NCBI RefSeq assembly: GCF_000821085.1
Contig: NZ_CCXR01000001.1
Coordinates: 3,059,001 to 3,123,000 of the forward strand
Direction: 5' to 3'
DNA: 64,000 nt
Source: Bacillus sp. B-jedd
Lineage (GTDB): Bacteria; Bacillota; Bacilli; Bacillales; Cytobacillaceae
The first letter of the stretch is position 1, and every line of letters starts with the position of its first letter. Position numbers and translations under genes: made by a program. This document shows positions 17,433 to 26,154 of the stretch, piece by piece. The notes under the pieces were generated by a model, which ran no database searches, was not told where the DNA came from, and worked only from the letters and a program-made list of their open reading frames with translations.

Positions 17433-17645
17433 CTATTTATGCCTCCGCTTTCTTTCCGCATAGTCTTCATACCACTGCTTGTAAGTATAATCCCTGTTTT
17501 TCATGGAATAGAATACACCTACGGCAAGCGAGAATCCGGCAAAAATAAAACCGACTGTAAACCCAAAATTATGATAGCCGAGGACAATGCTTATGATAGT
17601 TGTCAGCATCAAAGTAATTAATATATAGAACAAAATATTTTTCAA
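17433..17645 (-). CDS. Small two-segment membrane protein, unknown
   Basis: Seventy residues: two hydrophobic segments (NILFYILITLMLTTIISIVL and TVGFIFAGFSLAVGVFY), then a basic tail (KQWYEDYAERKRRHK). The start is TTG with AAAGGGGG eight bases upstream, so it is likely translated. It is convergent with the MgtC-like gene. No family was recognised. Confidence 0.6.
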   Translation of the reverse strand: MKNILFYILITLMLTTIISIVLGYHNFGFTVGFIFAGFSLAVGVFYSMKNRDYTYKQWYEDYAERKRRHK

Positions 17646-17746
17646 AACCCTGTCCCCCTTTAAAAGGTTTTCTCTGAAAACCGGAAATCGGTCAAAACAA
17701 AAACCAGTCCGCCGAAAAAATTATATCATAAAATTAAATTTACCTC

Positions 17747-17774
17747 TTGCAAACTTTCGCCAGGATGGTATAAT
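17747..17774 (+). promoter_or_regulatory. Promoter of the single tRNA-Ala
   Basis: TTGCAA (17747-17752), 16-bp spacer, TATAAT (17769-17774), about 40 bp before the tRNA. Confidence 0.7.
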
Positions 17775-17814
17775 CTTTTTTGTAGTCGCTTTAAGGACTA
17801 CTTGAAATTCACAA

Positions 17815-17887
<73 letters not shown>

Positions 17888-17890
17888 TAC

Positions 17891-17930
17891 GAAAAAAACC
17901 TTTGCTATTATGCAGAGGTTTTTTGTTTTT
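17891..17930 (+). terminator. Terminator of tRNA-Ala
   Basis: AACCTTTGC-tattat-GCAGAGGTT stem (one G-U) followed by TTTTTGTTTTTT. No tandem repeats follow here, unlike the two multi-gene tRNA operons. Confidence 0.8.
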
Positions 17931-18002
17931 TATGGATTGTTTTCATCCATCTCCCTTTGGGTATCTTTACAATAAAGATGCGAAACGAAGGGAGGCTTTG
18001 TG

Positions 18003-18332
18003 ATGAAAACGCAGTGGAGTTTACTGTTGGGAATTGTTTTTGCCATACTGGTCGCCATTTTCGCCATCATGAATGTAGAACCCGTTGAAGTCGATTATTA
18101 CTTTGGTACTTCCCATTGGCCGCTCATTCTCGTTGTCCTTGGCTCCGTCCTCGCAGGGGTTGTTATTATGGGCGCTGTCGGTACCACGAGGATTGTCGCT
18201 CTGAAAAGAGAATTGCGGAAGGTCCGGAAAGAGCGTGATGAGCTTCAAGTAAGGACCCACCTTGCCGCTAAAGATGCTGTGCAGCCCGATGAAAGAAGAA
18301 ACTCGTATGACAGCGTCGAAACCCAGACTTAA
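18003..18332 (+). CDS. LapA-family membrane protein (YrvD-like)
   Basis: Small protein of 109 residues with two membrane helices (WSLLLGIVFAILVAIFAIMN and WPLILVVLGSVLAGVVIMGA) separated by the EPVEVDYYFG loop, and a charged coiled-coil tail (LKRELRKVRKERDELQVR). This is the LapA domain pattern (former DUF1049); YrvD of B. subtilis is similar. GGGAGG lies seven bases before the ATG at 18003. It is a single-gene unit with its own terminator. The function is unknown in Gram-positives. Confidence 0.85.
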   Translation: MKTQWSLLLGIVFAILVAIFAIMNVEPVEVDYYFGTSHWPLILVVLGSVLAGVVIMGAVGTTRIVALKRELRKVRKERDELQVRTHLAAKDAVQPDERRNSYDSVETQT

Positions 18333-18335
18333 ACG

Positions 18336-18364
18336 AAAACCCTTGCCGCGCAAGGGTTTTTTTG
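18336..18364 (+). terminator. Terminator after the LapA-like gene
   Basis: AACCCTTGC-cgc-GCAAGGGTT stem followed by TTTTTT. Confidence 0.85.
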
Positions 18365-18415
18365 TATAGTTTTCAGTTTTTGAGGCAGCAAGATTCTCGG
18401 CACCATCCCTAGCTC

Positions 18416-18745
18416 CTAGCCAGCTCCCGGCTCATTAAGGATTTCCAACAGTTCTTTGACCCTTTTAAATTTTTCGGGAGCCATATCTTTTTCGGAAAAC
18501 TCAACCTGCAGTTTCACAAGGCCCGCGGTTGTTCCAGCTTCTCCTGCTTTTTCCCTTCTAATAAACACGTCCACGCTCACCTGAAATGCTTCAGCTAGTT
18601 TTTCCAAAACCACGATACTTGGATTCTTTTGTATACCTCTTTCCAATAAACTTAAATATGATTTAGAGATGCCAGTGAGCCCGCTTAACTTATTAAGCGA
18701 CATTCCCCGCTCATCCCGCAACTTCCTAATCCGAATTCCTTCCAT
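18416..18745 (-). CDS. SinR-like helix-turn-helix regulator
   Basis: Protein of 109 residues. Residues 1-65 form an XRE/Cro helix-turn-helix, IRKLRDERGMSLNKLSG-LTGISKSYLSLLERG, with the NPSIVVLEKLAEAFQVSVD extension found in SinR/SlrR. The last ~40 residues may be a degenerate SinI-like dimerisation region (EKFKRVKELLEILNE). It lies 36 bp after tadC on the same strand, at the end of the Tad operon, so it may regulate surface or biofilm functions. Which Sin-family member it is cannot be told. Confidence 0.75.
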   Translation of the reverse strand: MEGIRIRKLRDERGMSLNKLSGLTGISKSYLSLLERGIQKNPSIVVLEKLAEAFQVSVDVFIRREKAGEAGTTAGLVKLQVEFSEKDMAPEKFKRVKELLEILNEPGAG

Positions 18746-18781
18746 ATTGTGACCTCCCTTGGTCTGTCGGGAGAAGCAATA

Positions 18782-19714
18782 TTACCCTCCCAGTCCATTT
18801 TGCAAAAGATAGATGATCAGCGGTCCCAGCAAAATGATAAAAATTGCCGGGAAGATAAACAGAACCATCGGGAATAGCATTTTTATTGGTGCTTTCATCG
18901 CTTTCTCACGCGCAAGCTGGCGCTGGTGCTCCCTGATCCTGTCAGTGAGCGCCTTTAGGACCTTCGACATCCCGATTCCCAGCTGGTCGGCTTGGATCAA
19001 CGATGTCATGATACTTTGAAAGGCGTCCAGGCTAACCCTTGACCGAAGATTAATAAAAGCGTCCCTTCTTGATTTTCCAAGCCTCATTTCCTCAATTGCC
19101 CGGAGAAATTCCTCGGACAATGGCCCTTCCTTGTTTTTGCAAACACGCATAATCGCCGCATCCAGCCCCATCCCCGCTTCGACTGATAAATTCACCATAT
19201 CGAAAAAATCGGCAAGCGACTTTTGGATTTTTGCCAGACGCTGTTTTTTCCGTGCCCCCAGATAAAAAATTGGATAATAAAAGCCCAATCCACCCAACGC
19301 ACCTGATAGCATAAACAAGCTCAGCGTTTTGCCGGAAGACTTGCCAAACAGGAGTATGCCCAGGAAAAATAGGATTAGTCCGGCAAGGATCTGCATGAGC
19401 CTGAAATCAACTGCTTTCCATTTGAACAGCCCAGCATCAAGAAGTTTTTTTTCGAGCTCACTTTTTGCTTCAACGGAAAGTTTTTCGGAAAGGACGTTCT
19501 TCAACTTGCCAGTAAGCCTTGACGCCCTTTCTTCGGCAAAAAATTGCCCCCGGTTCTTATTTTCAACCGGTTTCGTTGCCCGCGGCTCAAGTTCAAGAAA
19601 GTTTTCTACCCTGCTATGGATGGTGAGTTCACTTCTATATAGAAATTGCAGAAAAGCCCGGTATACTACTGTCAGCGATAGAAACACCATAAAATAAAGG
19701 GTTGCATTGAGCAT
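18782..19714 (-). CDS. tadC: Tad pilus membrane protein TadC (type II secretion F family)
   Basis: Protein of 310 residues with a T2SSF domain (NLSVEAGMGLDAAIMRVCKNKEGPLSEEF through LIQADQLGIGMSKVLKALTDRIREHQRQLAREKAMKAPIK) followed by a C-terminal membrane helix (LFPMVLFIFPAIFIILLGP). With TadB it should form the inner-membrane platform that the TadA ATPase drives. It begins 6 bp after tadB. Confidence 0.88.
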   Translation of the reverse strand: MLNATLYFMVFLSLTVVYRAFLQFLYRSELTIHSRVENFLELEPRATKPVENKNRGQFFAEERASRLTGKLKNVLSEKLSVEAKSELEKKLLDAGLFKWKAVDFRLMQILAGLILFFLGILLFGKSSGKTLSLFMLSGALGGLGFYYPIFYLGARKKQRLAKIQKSLADFFDMVNLSVEAGMGLDAAIMRVCKNKEGPLSEEFLRAIEEMRLGKSRRDAFINLRSRVSLDAFQSIMTSLIQADQLGIGMSKVLKALTDRIREHQRQLAREKAMKAPIKMLFPMVLFIFPAIFIILLGPLIIYLLQNGLGG

Positions 19715-19720
19715 TCAAGC

Positions 19721-20692
19721 CTACACCTCGATCCGGACAATTTTTCGAATAAAGAACCAGCCCATCACAATGCCCATTCCACCTGCCGACAGCATGACCC
19801 ATCCAAGAGGATGCTCGAGCAAAAGATTGAAGTATTCCGGATTGACCAGTTTAAGATACAGGGCAAGGGCCACTGGGAGTCCGGTGATAATCCAGGTTGA
19901 CAGCTTTCCCTGTGCCGTCAGCGTCCTTACCTCTTCTTTGATTTGAATCCTTCCGGTCACCGTTTCCTGGATTGTCTCGAGGAGAACCGCCAGATTTCCT
20001 CCGCTCGCCCGCTGGATCAGCATGGATTTTACAGCCATTTCAAGTTCCTTGTCGGGAAGCCTTTGGAGCATCTTCATAAAAGCCTCCTCAACCGGGACGC
20101 CCAAATTGATATCCTTTAAAGTTTTCTCGAACTCTGTGCCGATCGGGTCAGGAAATTCCTCGGAAATGAGTTTCATCGCCTGCATGAAGCTGAAACCGGC
20201 CCGCATCGAGTTGGCCATCGTCCCAAGCGCTTCAGACAGCTGATAGGCGCTCCGGGTTAACCGCTTGCTGATTTTCTTGTTCAGCTGGAAGACCGGCAGC
20301 CAGAACGCGACGATTCCGACCGGAAGATAAAACAGATAGTGGATTTTCAACATGTAGGCGATCAATACAGCTGTGATAAGTGCCAGGATTCTGAACAGAA
20401 AAAATTCACCTGGTGAGAGTGCAGACCGTCCCTGCACCAGTTTCTTTTCCCACTTTGATATGGCTGGTGAAAAGGCATTCAAGTGTGAACCGGCCTTTTG
20501 TATGAGCGTGACATGCCTGTTTTTTTCCGATTTCTTCTTATTCTTTACTTTCTCTTCTTTCTCTTGTGCAAAATAATTGTCAAGCCGCTTTTTCATTTTC
20601 ATTCGGCGTCCGATAGTCGAGAACAGGAGATAGCCGAAAATGCTGAAACCAAATAAAGATAAAACGAGTGTCAGCAGAGGATTCAGGTTCAT
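19721..20692 (-). CDS. tadB: Tad pilus membrane protein TadB (type II secretion F family)
   Basis: Protein of 323 residues with N-terminal membrane segments, a basic linker and a T2SSF domain (YQLSEALGTMANSMRAGFSFMQAMKLISEEFPDPIG, then LIQRASGGNLAVLLETIQETV). The frame opens three codons earlier, but the ATG at 20692 overlaps the tadA stop as ATGA and has GGAGGA nine bases upstream. It pairs with TadC as the platform of the pilus machine. Confidence 0.88.
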   Translation of the reverse strand: MNLNPLLTLVLSLFGFSIFGYLLFSTIGRRMKMKKRLDNYFAQEKEEKVKNKKKSEKNRHVTLIQKAGSHLNAFSPAISKWEKKLVQGRSALSPGEFFLFRILALITAVLIAYMLKIHYLFYLPVGIVAFWLPVFQLNKKISKRLTRSAYQLSEALGTMANSMRAGFSFMQAMKLISEEFPDPIGTEFEKTLKDINLGVPVEEAFMKMLQRLPDKELEMAVKSMLIQRASGGNLAVLLETIQETVTGRIQIKEEVRTLTAQGKLSTWIITGLPVALALYLKLVNPEYFNLLLEHPLGWVMLSAGGMGIVMGWFFIRKIVRIEV

Positions 20693-22038
20693 ACCCGCCA
20701 TTCCTCCACATACCAGGAGGCAGGGATGGTGAATCCTGACAGCTCAAGCCTGTCAGCACAAGCAGGGCGGATTCCGGTTGACTTGAATCTTCCCTTGATC
20801 TTCCCTTCTTCGGTCAAGCCTGTTTCCTTAAAGATAAAAATATCCTGTGTAACTATCGTATCCCCTTCCAGCCCAAGGACTTCAGTGATATGGGTGATTT
20901 TCCGCGTCCCATCCTTCATCCTGGTCTGATGGATGATAATATCGAGTGCACTTGAGATTTGTTCCCTAATGGCGCGGACTGGCAGATCAAAACCGGCCAT
21001 CAGCACCATTGTCTCCAGCCTGGCCAGCAAGTCCCTTGGCGAGTTGGCGTGCCCGGTCCCAAGGCTTCCATCATGGCCGGTGTTCATCGCCTGGAGCATA
21101 TCAAGCGCCTCTGCGCTCCTTACTTCCCCAACAATAATCCTGTCCGGCCGCATCCTGAGGGAGTTCCTGACAAGATCGCGGATAGAGATGGCACCCTGTC
21201 CTTCAATATTCGGAGGCCTCGATTCAAGAGCGACCACATGCTCCTGCGAAAGCTTTAACTCTGCGGCATCCTCGATCGTCACAATCCGCTCGTTTTCCGG
21301 AATAAAGGAAGAAAGCACATTCAATGTCGATGTTTTCCCTGAACCCGTTCCACCGCTGATGAAAATATTGAGCTGTGAAACAACACAAGCTTCAATGAAG
21401 TCAGCCATTTCCGTGCTTAGCGTCTGGAATTGAATCAAATTATTAATTGTAAACGGTGTATCCGAGAATTTTCTGATGGTAAGAACCGGCCCGTAAATCG
21501 CTAGCGGCGGGATGATGGCGTTGACCCGGGAACCATCCGGAAGCCGCGCGTCCACCATTGGCGAGCTTTCGTCAATCCGGCGCCCGAGCGGGTGTACAAT
21601 CTTTTCGATGATCCGCAGGACATGGTCATCATCCTTGAAATGGATAGAGGTTTTCTTGATTTTCCCCTTTCTTTCCACATAAATATCTTTTGGGCCGTTT
21701 ACCATGACTTCGGTAATGTCCGGGTCTGCAAGAAGCGGAGTAATCGGCCCATATCCGACCAACTCGTTCTTCGCCCCTTGGAAAATCGCCTGTTTATCCT
21801 CAAACGACAGATGAGCGGCTTCTTTTTGCAAAAATTCATCCGATTTTCGTTCGATTACTTCATCGTAGTTGATATCCTGCTCATTGGACGCCTTTTTCAC
21901 TTCTTCCACTAGGAAGTTATGCAACTTACTTTCCAGCCCGTCCTCCGGGATGCTGCGATTATAGTGAAATACAGATGCGGAAGCAGGCTTATTTGCCATT
22001 ATCAGTTCTTCTTTGCCTAGCCTTTTTAAAAGGGACAT
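20689..22038 (-). CDS. tadA: Tad pilus ATPase TadA/CpaF
   Basis: Secretion ATPase of 449 residues. Visible: Walker A FISGGTGSGKTSTLN, the Asp box VTIEDAAELKL, Walker B RMRPDRIIVGEVRSAEALDML, and the His box GHDGSLGTGHANSP. It powers pilin assembly at the cytoplasmic face. The ATG shares a base with the cpaE-like stop (TAATG) and has a GGGGGG ribosome site. The extended C-terminal ~30 residues overlap tadB. Confidence 0.93.
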   Translation of the reverse strand: MSLLKRLGKEELIMANKPASASVFHYNRSIPEDGLESKLHNFLVEEVKKASNEQDINYDEVIERKSDEFLQKEAAHLSFEDKQAIFQGAKNELVGYGPITPLLADPDITEVMVNGPKDIYVERKGKIKKTSIHFKDDDHVLRIIEKIVHPLGRRIDESSPMVDARLPDGSRVNAIIPPLAIYGPVLTIRKFSDTPFTINNLIQFQTLSTEMADFIEACVVSQLNIFISGGTGSGKTSTLNVLSSFIPENERIVTIEDAAELKLSQEHVVALESRPPNIEGQGAISIRDLVRNSLRMRPDRIIVGEVRSAEALDMLQAMNTGHDGSLGTGHANSPRDLLARLETMVLMAGFDLPVRAIREQISSALDIIIHQTRMKDGTRKITHITEVLGLEGDTIVTQDIFIFKETGLTEEGKIKGRFKSTGIRPACADRLELSGFTIPASWYVEEWRV

Positions 22039-23228
22039 TAAACAAGCCCCCCTTCATTGACGACCTTTTTTGCAAAAAGCGACCGTTTCTTCTTTTTTTC
22101 CGGTTTTCCGAAGAAATCCTGGGCGAGGGAATACATGACCTTCGATATTTTCGCCCTTGGATAAGAATAGACAAATGGATTCCCTTCATTCACAGACGTA
22201 ACGACCACTTTTTCAAGATCCGGAATGCGGGTATGGATTTTCATACCGAGCACTTCTTCAGCAGTTTCCTTGTTCATTCCCCGTTTTTTCGAGTCACGGT
22301 TCAGGACGATTTTTGCCTTATTGACCAGTGCCAGCGACTCCAGCGTATCAATAAAGATTTTGCAGTTCTTCAACGTCGGCAAGTCGAGAAAGGTAACAAG
22401 AAAGATGTCGTCCGACTTTTCAAGTGCCGTCAAAATATTGCCTTCCACATATGGGGCGGTGTCGAAAAGCACAACGTCATAGTGCGGACGTAAATAGTCA
22501 GCCAGTTTCTGGACATGCTCTTCAAGGATGACTTCCGAAAACTCCGGCCTGATAGGCGCCGCCATGATGTCTATGTACTCATTGGCCGAATGCATATAGC
22601 CGCTCAGCTTTTCCGGCTGGCCGTAATATTCCTCCTTCACCCACTCGTAAATGGTCTTTTTCGGCTTGCAGTCAAAAAACATCGCAACGTCCCCAAATTG
22701 AAGATCAAGATCAACAACAGCCACTTTCTTCCGCTGCTTCGCGAAGGCAGCGGCGAGATTTACCGTAAACGTTGTTTTTCCTACTCCACCCTTCGTGCTG
22801 CAGACGGTAATGATCCTGGCCTTTTTATCAGAAGCAGCCTGTTTCGGCGCTTCTAGTTTCGGCTCAGCCTTTTCCTGCATAAGAAGCCGGCCCGCTTCCT
22901 TCACCGTTTCTTTCATTGTTTCAATTGAAACTGGATAAGGCAGGACATCATACGCGCCCGCCCTAATCGCCTTCCGGATATCTACTTGGCCTTCAAGATC
23001 GATCAAGATAGGAATCCCTTGCCCAGAATCCGAGAACGTTCTCAATTCTTCATATAAATCTTCCATACTATCATCTCTGGTTACCGTCAGGAAAACGAGC
23101 CCCTTTTCCGTGTTTTCCGCCAGATCTCCCTTTGATTTCAGCCACTTCACGTCAGAGTTCAAGACAATGGCATGTTTTTTCAATTCCTCATAAACCTCGG
23201 CATGCTTCGCCACTACAAACCATGTCAT
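22038..23228 (-). CDS. Tad locus MinD/ParA-like ATPase (CpaE/TadZ)
   Basis: Protein of 396 residues. An N-terminal receiver-like domain (~1-125, DSGQGIPILIDLEGQVDIRKAI) is followed by a P-loop MinD-type domain with the deviant Walker A CSTKGGVGKTTFTVNLAAAFA near residue 145 and VVDLDLQFGDVAMFF. CpaE/TadZ proteins place the pilus machine at its cellular site. It overlaps the CpaB-like gene by 4 bp. Confidence 0.87.
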   Translation of the reverse strand: MTWFVVAKHAEVYEELKKHAIVLNSDVKWLKSKGDLAENTEKGLVFLTVTRDDSMEDLYEELRTFSDSGQGIPILIDLEGQVDIRKAIRAGAYDVLPYPVSIETMKETVKEAGRLLMQEKAEPKLEAPKQAASDKKARIITVCSTKGGVGKTTFTVNLAAAFAKQRKKVAVVDLDLQFGDVAMFFDCKPKKTIYEWVKEEYYGQPEKLSGYMHSANEYIDIMAAPIRPEFSEVILEEHVQKLADYLRPHYDVVLFDTAPYVEGNILTALEKSDDIFLVTFLDLPTLKNCKIFIDTLESLALVNKAKIVLNRDSKKRGMNKETAEEVLGMKIHTRIPDLEKVVVTSVNEGNPFVYSYPRAKISKVMYSLAQDFFGKPEKKKKRSLFAKKVVNEGGLV

Positions 23229-23842
23229 TTCAAAAACACCCCTTCGTGAAGTTCATCTTCATGCACGTGAGTATGCTTCTTCTCGAGCTGATTATCTCCT
23301 TCTTTGCGGAGCATTAGGTATAGTTCATATTTAGTGGAAAATCCAAGTGCGAGGCCTTCCCTTGGATTTACCTCAAGCGTCACCATCTGATATTTTTTCC
23401 TCGTTTCCTCATCATCTGCAGCATGACCTACCGCAAGAACACGTGTATTTTGAAGAATCATAGTGCCTGCGTCATGCTGCCCCTTTTTCGCATCCTCGGG
23501 AACAATCAGCTTTGCAACAACATCTACATGGGAATCAGGTTTGATAAAACCACCCACTCCCTGTACATCTGTTACCTGGATGGTCATTGCCCTTTTTCCC
23601 TCACCTATGGGCAGCAACTCATTTTCGTCTGGATTCTTTTCTGCTGCAGCAGCGGTCTTTGCAGAAGCGGCTTTGGTGGCTTGTAATTTTTCCGGTTTAT
23701 TCTTAGATTCTGTGGATGCTGGTTTGGATGCAGCGGGTGCGGCAGTTTGAGTAGTGGCCCTCGAATTGATAATAAAATATAGAAATGAAGTGGCAACCAG
23801 ACCGAATATTAAAGACCAGATCCATAGTTTTTTAGATTTCAT
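23225..23842 (-). CDS. CpaB/RcpC-like pilus assembly protein
   Basis: Protein of 205 residues: an N-terminal membrane anchor (LWIWSLIFGLVATSFLYFII), an Ala/Lys-rich linker, and the second half of a CpaB/RcpC domain (MTIQVTDVQGVGGFIKPDSHVDVVAKL, TLEVNPREGLALGFSTKYELYLMLR). The SAF domain usual at the N-terminus is missing or reduced. In monoderms this protein may guide the pilus through the wall. The C-terminus is His-rich (KKHTHVHEDELHEG). Confidence 0.8.
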   Translation of the reverse strand: MKSKKLWIWSLIFGLVATSFLYFIINSRATTQTAAPAASKPASTESKNKPEKLQATKAASAKTAAAAEKNPDENELLPIGEGKRAMTIQVTDVQGVGGFIKPDSHVDVVAKLIVPEDAKKGQHDAGTMILQNTRVLAVGHAADDEETRKKYQMVTLEVNPREGLALGFSTKYELYLMLRKEGDNQLEKKHTHVHEDELHEGVFLK

Positions 23843-23865
23843 ATTTAGATCTCCCTTGTTCCTAT

Positions 23866-24783
23866 TTATTCAATTAAGGAGACTTTGTATATACCAAAGT
23901 CCTTTCCTGTGCCAAATTCGCCAATTGAGATCTCTTTGATAAATTGACCAGTAATTGCATGTTTATCTACAGACTCAATCCAAAACATTGCAAATCCAAC
24001 GATCTTGACCTCTGAAGTCCCTGATGCGCCATCGAAATCTTCAACCATCGGAACAATGATTACCCGTTTACATGAGTCATCAGCGGTACTTGCATTCTCA
24101 CAGTATGTTCTGCCAGCATTTTTATCCGCAGATATTCTAGCCTCAAATCCAGCTTTAACATTCCCCCATTGAAGACCGGTTTGGGTCCATGAATGCATAT
24201 CATCACTCACCTTCAACTCAGCGCCATTAATTATCTCATTTTTTAAATTATTTCCCTTTTCTTCTGTTAAATCCAAAAAACCGAAGTTCCCGCTTTTTGC
24301 TGCATTGTCAGGGTTTCCCGGCTGAAAGTGCATAATATATTTTCCGTTTGCCTTATATTCTTTGGATAATACCCCAACCGGAACGACTCCTTTACTGCTT
24401 ATTAAAGAGCCTCCGACTATTGCTTTCGAAAATGCTTTAACTTCGGAACTATTTATTCCTAATATTTTTGCAAAGGTTAGTCCCTTGCTAATGGTTTTGG
24501 TAGCCTGTATATAATCTGGACCAGTTTTTAGATCCGATGTTGTCAATTTGAAATTGTTTTTATCCGCAATTAACATTGCAGTTTGCTTGGCCTTAGTTTC
24601 ACTAGATATTAAATCTTGGGCACCAGCCAAAACTGCCGCATCGAGTGCTTTTTGCAACTTGCTTTTTTCCAAAAATAATCCTCCCGCATCAACCACCATC
24701 GCGGTAAAACCAAAAAGAGCAATCATAAAAACCGCAACGATCACTAACACATTCCCATCTTCATTTTTAAGTATCTTTTTCAT
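23866..24783 (-). CDS. TadG-like pseudopilin/pilus-associated protein
   Basis: Protein of 305 residues with an N-terminal TadE/G-type segment (NEDGNVLVIVAVFMIALFGFTAMVVDAGGLFLEKSKLQKALDAAVLAGAQDL), that is a Glu/Asp-containing leader followed by a hydrophobic helix and the Tad motif with Ala-rich heptads. The rest is an extracytoplasmic domain with two Cys (AGRTYCENASTADDSCKR) that could form a disulphide. It starts 2 bp after tadE. Confidence 0.82.
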   Translation of the reverse strand: MKKILKNEDGNVLVIVAVFMIALFGFTAMVVDAGGLFLEKSKLQKALDAAVLAGAQDLISSETKAKQTAMLIADKNNFKLTTSDLKTGPDYIQATKTISKGLTFAKILGINSSEVKAFSKAIVGGSLISSKGVVPVGVLSKEYKANGKYIMHFQPGNPDNAAKSGNFGFLDLTEEKGNNLKNEIINGAELKVSDDMHSWTQTGLQWGNVKAGFEARISADKNAGRTYCENASTADDSCKRVIIVPMVEDFDGASGTSEVKIVGFAMFWIESVDKHAITGQFIKEISIGEFGTGKDFGIYKVSLIE

Positions 24784-24784
24784 C

Positions 24785-25162
24785 CTACTCCACCCTCATA
24801 ACGGTAGTATCAGTCAATGTTAATGGTGATGCTAAGCTGGTAACAAAAGGAGTTATAAAATCGATCTTATAAACAAGCGTAATTGTGGCATCTGTACCGC
24901 TCGTCCTGGCTGCCTCATTTGGAGATATCGTTACAGTCAGTTTGCTGGAGTCAAGACCCGCAGTAGATGAACTTATCTTCGAGGTTATATCTGCGTTGCT
25001 TTTTTGAATACTAGCTAGTCGTGCGGCTTCCCTGCCGGCATGATCCAATGTTAAGTAGGCATGAAATATACGGCCAAAATCCACAATCCCGAACAACAAC
25101 ATAAGAACTATAGGAAGAATAAGGGCTGTTTCAACCATCGATTGCCCTTTCTCAGACTTCAT
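24785..25162 (-). CDS. tadE: TadE-family pseudopilin
   Basis: Protein of 125 residues with the TadE leader KSEKGQSMVETALILPIVLMLLFGIVDFGRIFH. Gly before Gln is the likely prepilin-peptidase site and Glu at +5 the conserved acidic residue. The HAGREAARLAS segment follows. It overlaps the prepilin peptidase gene by 4 bp. Confidence 0.87.
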   Translation of the reverse strand: MKSEKGQSMVETALILPIVLMLLFGIVDFGRIFHAYLTLDHAGREAARLASIQKSNADITSKISSSTAGLDSSKLTVTISPNEAARTSGTDATITLVYKIDFITPFVTSLASPLTLTDTTVMRVE

Positions 25163-25671
25163 ATCCTTCCCTCCATGAAGAGCAAGGCTACCGTACCGAC
25201 GGCAATTGCTACTCCGTAAGGAAATGTTGGTGCGAGATCTGTTTTACTAACCTGAATTGATTCCTTGCTTTTATTAAATGAAAGAAGCAAAAGTGAATTT
25301 ATGATTCTTGCAAAAAAACCTTTTACATCTCTTCGCCAAATTAAAATAAAGAGTGCAATTAATCCACCAACAATTGCAGCATATAAAAATGCATAAAATA
25401 CGAAAAAAGCTCCCTTCATTGTTCCAATCGCAGCCATCAGCTTTACATCACCAGCGCCAATGCCTCCCATAGCGAATGGTATAAAAAGAACTCCTAATCC
25501 TACTAGAAAGCCTTTACCGCTAAACAAGAAGCCTTCATAGCCATTGGTGAATAAATAAAGGAGGAAACCAATAATGATGGCGGGAAAAGTTACAATATTC
25601 AGGATTTTCCTTGACTTGATATCCGTAACTGTACAAATAAGCAATAAAATGAGAAGAAGAATATTCTCCAA
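25159..25671 (-). CDS. tadV: Prepilin peptidase TadV/CpaA (A24 family)
   Basis: Six-helix membrane aspartyl protease of 170 residues. The two catalytic Asp are in CTVTDIKSRKILN (near residue 18) and MGGIGAGDVKLMAAIG (near residue 75). It lacks the N-terminal methylase domain, as in the short Tad form. It should process the Flp pilin and TadE/G precursors. Confidence 0.9.
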   Translation of the reverse strand: MENILLLILLLICTVTDIKSRKILNIVTFPAIIIGFLLYLFTNGYEGFLFSGKGFLVGLGVLFIPFAMGGIGAGDVKLMAAIGTMKGAFFVFYAFLYAAIVGGLIALFILIWRRDVKGFFARIINSLLLLSFNKSKESIQVSKTDLAPTFPYGVAIAVGTVALLFMEGRI

Positions 25672-25740
25672 TGCAAACCCTCCTTTGCTGTAAAAAAACC
25701 CCGCTTCTCATGCCTGAAAAGCAGGGCCAACTCAAAATAT

Positions 25741-25918
25741 TTATGGAGTTGTTTTTGGATTTAATTTATCTCTAATGTCATTAAAAACTTTTTCTATTGA
25801 GCCACTTAAAACTGCTAATGCGCCGATTAGAACAACTGAAACCAACCCAATAATCAACCCATACTCCGTTAGTGCCTGGCCTTCTTCTTCTTTGACGATT
25901 CTGCTCAACAAGTTCATT
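25741..25918 (-). pseudogene. flp: Flp-type major pilin with a +1 frameshift
   Basis: The ATG at 25918 follows AGGAGG by seven bases and reads MNLLSRIVKEEEGQALTEYG. G|QALTEY is the class IVb prepilin cleavage motif (G/xxxxEY). At 25858-25861 there are four C (GGGG on the coding strand). Removing one restores LIIGLVSVVLIGALAVLSG then SIEKVFNDIRDKLNPKTTP and the TAA at 25741, a 58-residue pilin. As given, the frame breaks at the Gly-Leu of the hydrophobic helix. Either a homopolymer sequencing error or a real off-state. It is the first gene of the Tad operon. Confidence 0.85.
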
Positions 25919-25950
25919 TCTCCGCCTCCTGTTTTTCTAATTATTTTCGG

Positions 25951-26020
25951 GTTCTATATGTAGAACTTAATTGGATTATATTACGAACAAAATAACTTGA
26001 AAAGGTTGGAAATTGTTCGT
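25951..26020 (-). promoter_or_regulatory. Upstream region of the Tad operon: promoter and inverted repeats
   Basis: Minus strand TATAAT (25975-25980) has a weak TTTTCA 17 bp upstream. An inverted repeat ACGAACAA / TTGTTCGT (25983-26020) spans the -35 region, and GTTCTA-tatg-TAGAAC (25951-25966) lies in the early leader. These are possible operator sites; no regulator family was assigned. Confidence 0.45.
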
Positions 26021-26154
26021 TTTAGCGTATTTTTATGGGCTTATCTCTATTTTTCTCCTATTATCTAATTATTGCTAACTATTTCATTCTTTATTAAGAA
26101 CATACCATTTATTATAATGAACACATGGCATATTTAATGAATGGAGGCTAATTG

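Noticed and set aside
25951..26020. ComK box upstream of the Tad operon
   Set aside because: No AAAA-N5-TTTT pair with the required spacing was found; only the ACGAACAA inverted repeat.
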